From positions 62,001 to 126,000 of the forward strand of contig JAUJEB010000010.1 of assembly GCA_030442055.1 (NCBI GenBank): a stretch of DNA of 64,000 nt, given 5' to 3'. Of this stretch, positions 33,315-41,524 are shown piece by piece (the first letter of the stretch is position 1; every line of letters starts with the position of its first letter). The notes below the pieces were generated by a model that saw only the letters and a program-made list of their open reading frames with translations, was not told the origin of the DNA and searched no databases. This DNA is from Agaribacillus aureus. Its GTDB lineage: Bacteria > Bacteroidota > Bacteroidia > Cytophagales > Cyclobacteriaceae. Made by a program: the position numbers and the translations under genes.

Positions 33315-35693
33315 TTATTTCAGGTTTCTTTCAAACAGCTGAAAGATCCTTTTGTATTCGTCTATCCAACTGCTTGGTTCCACAAATCCGTGGTTTTCAA
33401 CCGGGTACACCGCAAACTCCCAATTTTCTTTCCCAAGCTCTATCAGGCGTTGCGCCAGCCTTACCACGTCCTGAAAGTGCACGTTGGTATCTACCATTCC
33501 GTGGCAAATTAATAAAGCATCCTGTAACCCTTCGGCATAATAAATAGGAGAGCTTTTGATGTAGGCCATGCTGTCTAACTCAGGCGTATTCAGAATATTG
33601 GCGGTATATGGATGGTTGTAATGCGCCCAGTCAGTTACTGACCTCAAAGCGGCGCCTGCTTTGAAAGTGCCTGGTTTGGTAAACATAGCCATCAGGGTAA
33701 TAAACCCGCCGTAAGATCCGCCATAGATACCAATTCTCTGGGGAGACACGTTGTACTTTTCGGTCAAAAATCTGGCGCCATCTACCTGATCTTCCAAATC
33801 TTTTCCGCCCATGTAACGATAAATACCGGTTCGCCAGTCCCGCCCATAGCCTGCGCTGCCCCGGTAATCAATATCGAGCACGGTATAGCCATGATCGGCG
33901 AGATAGTTGTGGAACATAAATTCCCGATAGTAAGAACTCCACCATTTATGAGCGTTTTGCAAATAACCGGCGCCATGGACAAATATAACAGCAGGACCGT
34001 CCGGTTGTGGCTGGGAAGGCCGGTAGAGCCTGGCGTTTACCTTTGCGCCGTCGGATGCTTTGAAAGTCACGATTTCAGGATCTCGCCAGGAGTAAGTCTT
34101 AAAACTTTCAGCCTGGGAATGGGTAATTCTTTTGGGTTGATTATCAGCTTTATTTTCCGCCAGGTACAATTCCCACGGCTGGTTGGTGTAAGAGTGGAGA
34201 ATAGCCATGGTTTTTTCATCAGGCGATAAGAACACATCATTTCTCCCTGCGAGCTGGGTTAATTTTATCGGCTTCCCGCCGTTAACGCTGACTTTGTAGT
34301 AATGCCTCTCGCCGGGATGTGCCTCATTGCTGCCGAAATAGAAGTACTTTTTATCCCTGGAAATTTGGGGATTATATATTTCAAATTTTCCTTTGGTAAC
34401 CGTTTTCTTTTTTCCGGATTTTGTATTTACCACGCATAGGTGTGCATAACCACTCTCCTCCGATACATACCAGATGGATTCATTATCCGGCATCCATCCA
34501 ACCTTTCCCATCGAAAAATTCCATGAACCGATTCCAGGACCTCCGATCCAGGCATCATCCTGCTGCCGGTCCAGCAAACGGGGCTCGCCGGTGCGTACAT
34601 CCAGTGACATGATCCACCGGTCCTTGTTATCCAAGGCGCGTACAACAATGACGGCCTGGCGTCCATTTTCAGACCAAAGAGGCCCGAGAGCAACTGCCTC
34701 CCGCATTTTTGCGGAAGTGGAAACTTTCTTTTTATTGGTTCTAAGATAGGCGGGAATATCATATATGCCGGGGATGTCTTCCACGTTAAGGTAATAGCAA
34801 CTATCTCTCTCCAAATCGAGAATGCCCATTTTGTAAGTGGTATGATTACCGCCAACCTTCGATCTGGCCTTGATGTCTTCCGTATAACCGCCTTCGGTAA
34901 CATAATTAGGTACAACCGTCGATTTTGCGCCTTTAAGTGTTTCAGTTAACCGGAAGGTTACAAATTTTTCATCAGGGCTTAATTGCAGGGCGCTGACGGA
35001 TTTGTTCCCGTGGTAAATGGCTTTGGGCCTCCTGGGTTTATGTTGCTCACGTATTTTTTCTCTGGCCTCCCTTTTTTCCTTTCTCAACTTCAAGACTTCA
35101 AAGTGATTCAGTTGATCTTGCTTCAGCCATTGATCTGATTTGGACAACATAGGTTTGTCTTTTTTACCGGCATATCCCTTTCTGAAATTTGTCAATTGCC
35201 TGATTTGCCCGTTTTTTAAATCCCATGTATGCAAATTACCACCAATTTGAAATACAATACGGCTATTGTCGTTCAGGAAATCGGGATTGGATTCCCTTTG
35301 AATGGAATGGGTTAATTGTTTAATGTTACCTGTTGGTATTTCCAGCAGAAACAGATCTCCGTCTTTTTCATATATTTTTAAATCTCCCTTTTTATTAATT
35401 TTTCCGGAAAAGGAAGGCAGGGATCTTCTGGAGGTGGGCGGCACCTTCTGTGGTGTCAATTCCCCGAGGTCTGTATAATACAGCGAATCACCTGGTAAAT
35501 TTTCGGGATTCCAGTCAAAATATAAAGTTTTGCTGTCGTCAGACCACCGCAGATTAGAAGGGGAGTGTCCAACCCATGATTGTCCCTGCATGATTTCCTC
35601 TATTTTTAAGGTGGTGGTATTTTGGCTGAAGACGACCAAAGGAAAGCTTAAAAAAAGAACATAGATTACAAGCCAACGATAGGTTATATTCAT
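33315..35693 (-). CDS. S9-family prolyl-oligopeptidase-type peptidase, secreted
   Basis: A 792-residue serine peptidase. Signal peptide MNITYRWLVIYVLFLSFPLVVFSQ. Residues ~30-540 are beta-propeller repeats (IYNPQISRDKKYFYFGS, WMPDNESIWYVS) and the alpha/beta-hydrolase follows at ~550-792. The catalytic triad is seen as Ser in GIYGGSYGGF (about 660), Asp in GMVDTNVHFQD (about 733) and His in ENHGFVEP (about 767). It probably cleaves dipeptides from oligopeptides in the periplasm. The ggt gene follows 44 bp downstream. Confidence 0.95.
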   Translation of the reverse strand: MNITYRWLVIYVLFLSFPLVVFSQNTTTLKIEEIMQGQSWVGHSPSNLRWSDDSKTLYFDWNPENLPGDSLYYTDLGELTPQKVPPTSRRSLPSFSGKINKKGDLKIYEKDGDLFLLEIPTGNIKQLTHSIQRESNPDFLNDNSRIVFQIGGNLHTWDLKNGQIRQLTNFRKGYAGKKDKPMLSKSDQWLKQDQLNHFEVLKLRKEKREAREKIREQHKPRRPKAIYHGNKSVSALQLSPDEKFVTFRLTETLKGAKSTVVPNYVTEGGYTEDIKARSKVGGNHTTYKMGILDLERDSCYYLNVEDIPGIYDIPAYLRTNKKKVSTSAKMREAVALGPLWSENGRQAVIVVRALDNKDRWIMSLDVRTGEPRLLDRQQDDAWIGGPGIGSWNFSMGKVGWMPDNESIWYVSEESGYAHLCVVNTKSGKKKTVTKGKFEIYNPQISRDKKYFYFGSNEAHPGERHYYKVSVNGGKPIKLTQLAGRNDVFLSPDEKTMAILHSYTNQPWELYLAENKADNQPKRITHSQAESFKTYSWRDPEIVTFKASDGAKVNARLYRPSQPQPDGPAVIFVHGAGYLQNAHKWWSSYYREFMFHNYLADHGYTVLDIDYRGSAGYGRDWRTGIYRYMGGKDLEDQVDGARFLTEKYNVSPQRIGIYGGSYGGFITLMAMFTKPGTFKAGAALRSVTDWAHYNHPYTANILNTPELDSMAYIKSSPIYYAEGLQDALLICHGMVDTNVHFQDVVRLAQRLIELGKENWEFAVYPVENHGFVEPSSWIDEYKRIFQLFERNLK

Positions 35694-35848
35694 AGGTTAT
35701 TCAGGACTAATAATTAATTAAGATGTAGCATATCAAAAAATGGAACGGGTAAAGTTAAACAATTGCAGAAGTTTTAATGATAAATCCTGGAGGTAAATAC
35801 AATAGTTCCACGGTTAATGCCGGTTGGAAGTGGTAGAATATTAAAATA

Positions 35849-36898
35849 TCAGGCCATCATGTAAAAATCAATACCCGCCTTGTATCCTCTTGCCATGAGG
35901 TATTGACAGATCCCGGATTTCCCGAGCCTGTCTCCAACATAACTTAAGATCAAAACATTTCCCTGTGGCGGAATATCCGAATAATGAATGACCGTTCTCT
36001 TTTGTGACGGAACGGGCGGTGTGGAAACATCGATATAGCCGCTGATCGGCAACTGGTCATTTAAGTCAGCGGACTTCTGAAACACCGATTTTCCCCAGCC
36101 CCATATCCATATTTTGGGAAGTTTATCCGGAAATTTTTTTTTGATCCAGCATATGAGGTATTTGCTCTTGATTTTATAAAAAGCGTTTTTCCCATAGTTG
36201 CTATGTGTTCTGGATAACCTGTTGGTCCTGTCGGTCCAGGTAAGTAATTCCCGGTCTATTTTGGAAAATTTCACCCCTTCATGCATAAGCCTCAGCCAAA
36301 GTTCATAATCTTCGGGTAGTTCCGATTCGTCATAATAGCCGTATTTATCCATTACTTCTTTTCTAAGCATTACCGTTGGATGTGCAATCGGAGAATCCAC
36401 AAAGCGATTGATATAAATTTCCCGCGACGATCGTAGTGAGTTGATCCATTCGCAATAGAGAAAATACCCTTTTTGTTTTTCGATATTTCCCGCAAATTTC
36501 ACCAATGAGCTGACAACACCAATTTCGGGATGATCCTGTAAGAACTGGTATTGTAGCGCCAGCCTGTCGGGAGAAGCGATGTCATCTGCATCCATCCTGG
36601 CAATGAATGGGCTGCGGCTTTGTTTAATGGCTTTATTCAAAGACCTGGCTATGCCCGAATGATCCTGGTGTATGATGGTGATCCTTTGATCTTCGTAAGT
36701 GTTCAGTATATGGGCTGTACGGTCGGTTGATCCGTCGTTGACAATGATAAACTCAAAGTGCCGGAAGGTTTGATTGATAATGCTGTCAATGGCTGTTTTC
36801 ACAGTATCTGCGGCATCTTTTACCGGCATTATAACAGAAACCAGTGGCCTGATCAATAGCTGGGAATTAGCGTTTAAAGAAGCTTTTACAAAAACCAA
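35849..36898 (-). CDS. Glycosyltransferase family 2
   Basis: A 349-residue GT-A enzyme. VSVIMPVKDAADTVKTAIDSIINQTF, ARMDADDIASPDRL (the DXD-like metal site) and LPEDYELWLRLMHEG are family-2 landmarks. After about residue 260 a C-terminal part (CWIKKKFPDKLPKIWIWGWGKS) leads to a short Rossmann-like module with ILSYVGDRLGKSGICQYL, which I cannot name. The start lies inside the TPR gene; the 32-bp overlap implies coupling. It probably decorates a cell-surface or lipid-linked glycan. Donor and acceptor are unknown. Confidence 0.85.
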   Translation of the reverse strand: MVFVKASLNANSQLLIRPLVSVIMPVKDAADTVKTAIDSIINQTFRHFEFIIVNDGSTDRTAHILNTYEDQRITIIHQDHSGIARSLNKAIKQSRSPFIARMDADDIASPDRLALQYQFLQDHPEIGVVSSLVKFAGNIEKQKGYFLYCEWINSLRSSREIYINRFVDSPIAHPTVMLRKEVMDKYGYYDESELPEDYELWLRLMHEGVKFSKIDRELLTWTDRTNRLSRTHSNYGKNAFYKIKSKYLICWIKKKFPDKLPKIWIWGWGKSVFQKSADLNDQLPISGYIDVSTPPVPSQKRTVIHYSDIPPQGNVLILSYVGDRLGKSGICQYLMARGYKAGIDFYMMA

Positions 36899-37589
36899 TA
36901 AAGGCGTTAAACTCTTTTTTTTGAGTAAAAATTTCCTTTAAGGTTGTCAGGTATCTTTGAATTGATACACCCTTTTCTTTTTTATGGGCAGGCGATGGAG
37001 AAACCGGGGGTGGGGTAGCAGTGTGGTCAGTTTCAGCTTTCGTTTTAGAAGCATAAACGATATCATTGTTATCCAGTATGGATGCTAACTCATCGGCTCT
37101 TTGAAAAGATTTTTTAGCCTGATCGGCGTAACCCATTTTTTCCTCCACCATTCCCCTGTTGTTGATAGAAATGGCATCTTCGGGATCCAGGGCAATGGCT
37201 TTGTTGTAGTCTTCCAGTGCCCCTTGTAAATCGCCGATACGGTCCTTAATAAACGCACGGCTGGCATATCGATAACCATTATCGGGCTCCAACGCCACGG
37301 CCTTGTCAAAATCGGCCATAGATTTGTCCGGTTCTCCCATAAAATGATAAACCAAGGCTCTGTCGCTTAAGATAACTGCGTTGTCAGGTGCGAGGAGTAA
37401 GGCTTTTTCAAAATCTTGCATAGACCCCTCATAATCCGGTAATTTGGCTTTTGCCAGGGCCCGCTTGTGTAGAGACGGAAGGTGATCGGGATTTTTCGTT
37501 AACGCCTTGTCAAGCCAGGATATTGAATTTGCATAATCCTGATTTTCAAATAATTGTGTGGCTTTTTGGTAATATTTATTTACGTCCAT
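36867..37589 (-). CDS. Tetratricopeptide-repeat protein
   Basis: A 240-residue cytoplasmic-type protein with about five TPR units from residue 2 to ~170, including SWLDKALTKNPDHLPSLHKR, DFEKALLLAPDNAVILSDRA, DFDKAVALEPDNGYRYASRA and DYNKAIALDPEDAISINNRG. The C-terminus is a Thr/Pro-rich linker (HTATPPPVSPSP) and a basic helix. No signal peptide. It sits between the tiny lipoprotein gene (17 bp) and the glycosyltransferase (32-bp overlap), so it may be a scaffold for that enzyme. Confidence 0.88.
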   Translation of the reverse strand: MDVNKYYQKATQLFENQDYANSISWLDKALTKNPDHLPSLHKRALAKAKLPDYEGSMQDFEKALLLAPDNAVILSDRALVYHFMGEPDKSMADFDKAVALEPDNGYRYASRAFIKDRIGDLQGALEDYNKAIALDPEDAISINNRGMVEEKMGYADQAKKSFQRADELASILDNNDIVYASKTKAETDHTATPPPVSPSPAHKKEKGVSIQRYLTTLKEIFTQKKEFNAFIGFCKSFFKR

Positions 37590-37606
37590 AACAAAAAGAA
37601 AACCAG

Positions 37607-37807
37607 CTAATGTTTTACTCTGACTCTTTTGGTCCTTTTTTTCCAGCGATCTTTTTTAGGGTTGTAAAACCTGTTTCTGTTTTTGGGTTTTGTGATCTTG
37701 GCTGAAGCCGAACGGTGTCCGCTGGAACAGCCGGTAGTCATACATGACAACCCAAAAATAATCACTACTAAATATAACGATATATAATTTTTTTGTTTGA
37801 TTCTCAT
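37607..37807 (-). CDS. Small basic lipoprotein-like protein
   Basis: A 66-residue protein I do not recognise. Hydrophobic segment SLYLVVIIFGLSC and two candidate lipobox Cys (LSC then TTGC). The mature part is Ser-rich then strongly basic (KPKNRNRFYNPKKDRWKKRTKRVRVKH), net charge well above +10. Such tails bind nucleic acid or anionic glycan in other proteins, but no function is claimed. It begins an apparent three-gene operon with the TPR protein 17 bp downstream. Confidence 0.6.
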   Translation of the reverse strand: MRIKQKNYISLYLVVIIFGLSCMTTGCSSGHRSASAKITKPKNRNRFYNPKKDRWKKRTKRVRVKH

Positions 37808-38135
37808 TAAATAATTGTAAGCGCTTCCCCATTAAAACGGCGAATGTAGTGATTAATTGAATGGCTTAAAATCTTTTAGGCTGAAAAGAAAAATTTCGAA
37901 TGAATAGCTTTTTAAATTTTACTCCCTGAAGCTCATAAAAGCTGCTATTTCCTTTTGTAGGAAGCCGTCGCAGGAATTAAATTTAAAGTGATTAAAAATA
38001 GCTATAGCGCGATAAACTGGAGTCTACTTATCGCTTGCGCTATTTTAGTTGATAGATTGGCAACCTTTCCAGGGCTTTTAAGATCCGGCGAGAATATTTA
38101 TATACTTTTTTCCAAAACGCATTGAAACTTTTACA
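37808..38135. other. Gene-free 328-bp stretch
   Basis: No credible reading frame. It contains the hairpin described at 37995-38046, which terminates the oxidoreductase gene on the minus strand, and presumably the promoter of the lipoprotein-TPR-glycosyltransferase operon in the AT-rich left part. Confidence 0.5.
37995..38046 (-). terminator. Intrinsic terminator after the oxidoreductase gene
   Basis: Two stems: GCGATAA/TTATCGC (7 bp, 12-nt loop) inside AAAATAGC/GCTATTTT (8 bp). On the minus strand the hairpin is followed by TTTTTAATC, a U-run, 90 nt after the oxidoreductase stop. The T-run and length support termination. Confidence 0.55.
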
Positions 38136-39224
38136 TCACAGCTTAATCTCACAATTTGCTGCCGTTGATCTATAGATAGCCTCTACCACGCGGATATCTC
38201 TTAATCCCTCTTCACCCGGTACGATCATTGGCTCATTGTTCATGATCGAAGCGGAATCTTCATCCATTTGTTTGGCTTGTTGGTTTGCTATTGAAAAATT
38301 AATTTCCGTGCCGTCGGACATGCTGCCCTTGTTATTCCGGTAGGAGGAGTGCGGTTCCATTTTGAGCCAGCCTTTTTCGTAATTGACCTGCAGATAATTC
38401 ATTCGAATGCCAAAGCTTGTGTGACAAGCTGCTCTGGCGCCGCTTGGAAATTCCAATTGAAACATCATGGTTTCTTCGACTTCATGATACACTTCAGGCC
38501 TGGTGGTAGAGGCCTGTGCTGTAACTGAAATAGGTTCTTCGCCCGTTGCCAGTCTGGCTCCTTGCAGCGCGTAAACGCCCATATCACCCATTACACCCCC
38601 GCCCATGCTTTTACTTTGTTTCCAGTGATTGGTTCTGCCATCAAAATATCCAGCTGCCGAGGTGATCATTTTTACCTTACCAAATGGCTGCTCTTTGCCG
38701 ACGTTGGCATAGGCCTGGATATTTGGATCGTGTTGACATCTGTAGCCTATGGCCAATTTTACCTTGTTGTCCTTACAGGCCTTGATCATGGCTTCACAGT
38801 CCGCGACGGAAGGGGCCATAGGTTTTTCACAAAAAATGTGTTTACCGGCGTTTGCTCCCCGAATAGTATACTCAGCGTGCATGGAAGGTGGCAGCACAAC
38901 ATATATAACATCGATTTCAGGGTTATTGGCTATTTCATTATAGTTTTGATAATTGTATACGTTTTTGTCCTTGATCCCATATTTTTTCTGCCATACCGGA
39001 ATCTTTTCTGGACTGCCTGTTACAATTCCTTTGAGTTCACAGTTTGTTGTCAATTGGAGTGCGGGGGCCAGTATATCCGTACTGTAATACCCCAGTCCCA
39101 CCAGGGCAACGCCCAACTTTGTTTTTTTGCGATTAGTGGCTGATACTAACGCCTGCGGTGCAAATACGCTGGATGCGGCTATGATTCCAGCTTTTTGAAT
39201 GAATATGCGTCTATCTACTTCCAT
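38136..39224 (-). CDS. Gfo/Idh/MocA-family oxidoreductase with Tat-like signal
   Basis: A 362-residue NAD(P)-dependent oxidoreductase. The N-terminus (DRRIFIQKAGIIAASSVFAPQ) has a Tat-type twin-arginine motif, so export as a folded cofactor-bound protein is likely. Rossmann strand LGVALVGLGYYSTDILAPAL (dinucleotide-binding GxGxxx variant) and the family motif HIFCEKPMAPSVADCEAMI with the conserved Lys (EKPM). The C-terminal region is GxxxGDMGVYALQGARLA-like (GGGVMGDMGVYALQGA). Family members act on sugars, including 3-keto-sugar chemistry. Isolated gene, terminator behind it. Substrate unknown. Confidence 0.93.
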   Translation of the reverse strand: MEVDRRIFIQKAGIIAASSVFAPQALVSATNRKKTKLGVALVGLGYYSTDILAPALQLTTNCELKGIVTGSPEKIPVWQKKYGIKDKNVYNYQNYNEIANNPEIDVIYVVLPPSMHAEYTIRGANAGKHIFCEKPMAPSVADCEAMIKACKDNKVKLAIGYRCQHDPNIQAYANVGKEQPFGKVKMITSAAGYFDGRTNHWKQSKSMGGGVMGDMGVYALQGARLATGEEPISVTAQASTTRPEVYHEVEETMMFQLEFPSGARAACHTSFGIRMNYLQVNYEKGWLKMEPHSSYRNNKGSMSDGTEINFSIANQQAKQMDEDSASIMNNEPMIVPGEEGLRDIRVVEAIYRSTAANCEIKL

Positions 39225-39400
39225 TTATGCAAAATAATAAAAAAAACCAAAAAATGTTGGGACCAAGCTGTTCAAGCGTTCGACAAAATTTTTATCCTTA
39301 CATTTTCTTCAATGGAAGTGATAATAGCATCACCTCCCATATGTCACCCGGCGAAGATAACTGAATATCTCGTAACTTCGCTTAGGTAATGACATTGAGC

Positions 39401-39415
39401 AATTTCCGGGAAATT
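39401..39415. promoter_or_regulatory. Palindrome AATTTCC-G-GGAAATT, candidate operator
   Basis: A perfect 7-1-7 dyad about 80 bp before the TPR-phosphatase start, in a 271-bp gap between divergent genes. AT-rich with GC core. Binder unknown. Confidence 0.3.
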
Positions 39416-39495
39416 TCTGGCCATATTTTGGAGGTGAAAATTATAAACACTATCTTAAATCGGTCATTTTAAATCACCATTGTTTTTGATTCAAT

Positions 39496-41436
39496 ATGAG
39501 GGCTAGTGTAGGCTTTTTTATCATTATTACCGGAATTATAGGAGAGGTTGGGGCTCAGACTAACCAGGTGGTTTATGAATATGACAGTATTAAAATGGCC
39601 TCGTTGTATGCCAGATCGCGAGATCAGCGAATCAAAAACCCGGAGCTGTCATTGGAGTTGGGTCAGGAGTTCCTGGATATGGCCAAAAAATCCAAAAATA
39701 AAGCCAAAGAGGCTGTTGCTCTTGAAAACCTGGCCAGGATTTTTTTTAATATAGGCAGCTATAGCCGGACATTGGAATACTTTTTTGATGTACTGCGTAT
39801 TGCAGAAGAACAGGGAGATAGCTTCAACCAGGCCATCACTTTAAATAATATTGGCATTGTTTACGGAGAAAACGGTCAGCTGGAAAAAGCCCTGGAATAT
39901 TACGGTAAGTCTTTGGCAATAAAAGAGGAACTGGGCAATCAGGAAGCTATTGTCAATACCTTAAGCAACATCGGATTAATTTATGATGAGCTGGGAGAAT
40001 ACGAAAAAGGCTTTGACAGTTATACCAAGGCTTTGAATATTGACCGCAAGAGGCAATACGTCGACGGTATCTTTGTTTCCTTAAATAATTTAGGACAGAA
40101 TTTTCTGAAAAGAGGTCTGTATGATTCTGCGTTGGTCTATTTTAAGGAATCCTGGAATCTTGGTACAACTGTAGAAAACGATTATGACAAAGCCCATCTT
40201 TTAAATAACATGGCAGCTGCTTATTTGGGAAAAGGAAAAACCACTGAGGCAGAAGAATTTTATCTCAGAGCTATTGCCCTCGCCGAAAAAATCAAGGCGC
40301 GATTGAGACTCCGGGAAAGTTACCTGGGGCTTTCCAGGGTATATGATGTCATGAGTGATTACGGAAAATCACTGGAGTTCTATAAACGCTACGAGTACCT
40401 GAAGGATTCATTGTTTAATGAGGAAAAGCTTCAGAAAATCAATGAGATTGAAGCGGATTATAAGATCAAGAAGAAGGAGAGCGAAGTTAACCTGATTAAA
40501 AAAGAGTCGGAAATACAAGACCTGCGCCGTTCTCAAACCAGGCTGGTAGCCTACCTTTTGATTTCCTGCCTTTTTCTGTTTGGAACTTTGATATTTGTCT
40601 TGTACAAAAGAAATCAATTTAAGATCAAGGCCAACAAGGACCTGGAATTAAAAAACAATGAAATACTGACCAAAAATATCGATATCATGGATAGTATTGC
40701 CTACGCAAAATCCATCCAGGAGTCCTTTTTACCCGATCCAAGAATTTTAAATAAATTTTTTACCAATTCCTTTATTTACTACAAGGCCAGAGATGTTATT
40801 AACGGTGACTTTTTTTGGTTTGCTGACGAGGAGGATTACCTGATCTTTGCAGTGGTGGATTGTACCGGCCATGGCGTACCGGGAGCCCTGATCACGGTTA
40901 TGGGTAATTCGCTGTTAAATGAGATCGTTAGTGAGAAAAGAATATTGTACCCGTCAGAAATTTTGACGGAGTTGAATTACCGGGTGTTGCACACCCTGAA
41001 TCAGGAGAATTACCAGGGTAATAACAATGAAGGCATGGATGTAGCGATTGGCCGGTTTGATAAGGGCAGCATGAAGCTATCCTTTGCCGGCGCCAAAAGG
41101 CCCTTATATTATTTCAGAGATAATCATCTCCATGTGATCAAAGGCGACTCACATTCTGTGGGGGGTACATTTTACGCTAAAGACAGGGACTACAAGGAAC
41201 ATGAAATTTATTTAAACAAAAATGATACTTTCTATGTTTTCACCGATGGTTATGCAGATCAGTTCGGAGGTGAAAACAACAAAAAATTCCTTCCGGGCCG
41301 TTTTAAAGATCTGATATGCGAAATACAGGGGGATGATATGGAGAAACAACGTGAAATATTGGACAGAAAATTCAGGTATTGGAAAGGTGAAAGAGAACAG
41401 ACCGATGATATACTTGTCATGGGGGTGTTGATTTAG
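39496..41436 (+). CDS. TPR protein with C-terminal SpoIIE-type PP2C phosphatase
   Basis: A 646-residue membrane protein: signal peptide (MRASVGFFIIITGIIGEVGAQ), TPR repeats at ~35-300 (for example ALEYYGKSLAIKEELGNQEA, SFDSYTKALNIDRKRQ-like GFDSYTKALNIDRKRQ), a coiled coil, a membrane helix at ~350-372 and a cytoplasmic PP2C/SpoIIE domain at ~410-646. Its metal-binding motifs are YKARDVINGDFFWF, AVVDCTGHGVPGALI and EREQTDDILVMGVLI. Such proteins sense through the TPR part outside and dephosphorylate an anti-sigma antagonist inside, so partner-switching control is likely. No sigma or STAS gene is adjacent. Confidence 0.92.
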   Translation: MRASVGFFIIITGIIGEVGAQTNQVVYEYDSIKMASLYARSRDQRIKNPELSLELGQEFLDMAKKSKNKAKEAVALENLARIFFNIGSYSRTLEYFFDVLRIAEEQGDSFNQAITLNNIGIVYGENGQLEKALEYYGKSLAIKEELGNQEAIVNTLSNIGLIYDELGEYEKGFDSYTKALNIDRKRQYVDGIFVSLNNLGQNFLKRGLYDSALVYFKESWNLGTTVENDYDKAHLLNNMAAAYLGKGKTTEAEEFYLRAIALAEKIKARLRLRESYLGLSRVYDVMSDYGKSLEFYKRYEYLKDSLFNEEKLQKINEIEADYKIKKKESEVNLIKKESEIQDLRRSQTRLVAYLLISCLFLFGTLIFVLYKRNQFKIKANKDLELKNNEILTKNIDIMDSIAYAKSIQESFLPDPRILNKFFTNSFIYYKARDVINGDFFWFADEEDYLIFAVVDCTGHGVPGALITVMGNSLLNEIVSEKRILYPSEILTELNYRVLHTLNQENYQGNNNEGMDVAIGRFDKGSMKLSFAGAKRPLYYFRDNHLHVIKGDSHSVGGTFYAKDRDYKEHEIYLNKNDTFYVFTDGYADQFGGENNKKFLPGRFKDLICEIQGDDMEKQREILDRKFRYWKGEREQTDDILVMGVLI

Positions 41437-41524
41437 TCCAATTAAATTTGTTAATTCGCGACCTAAACGTTTCTGAGTATCTGAACCCACATTTTAAGTA
41501 GATTTCCTTTAAAAGTTTTATCGA

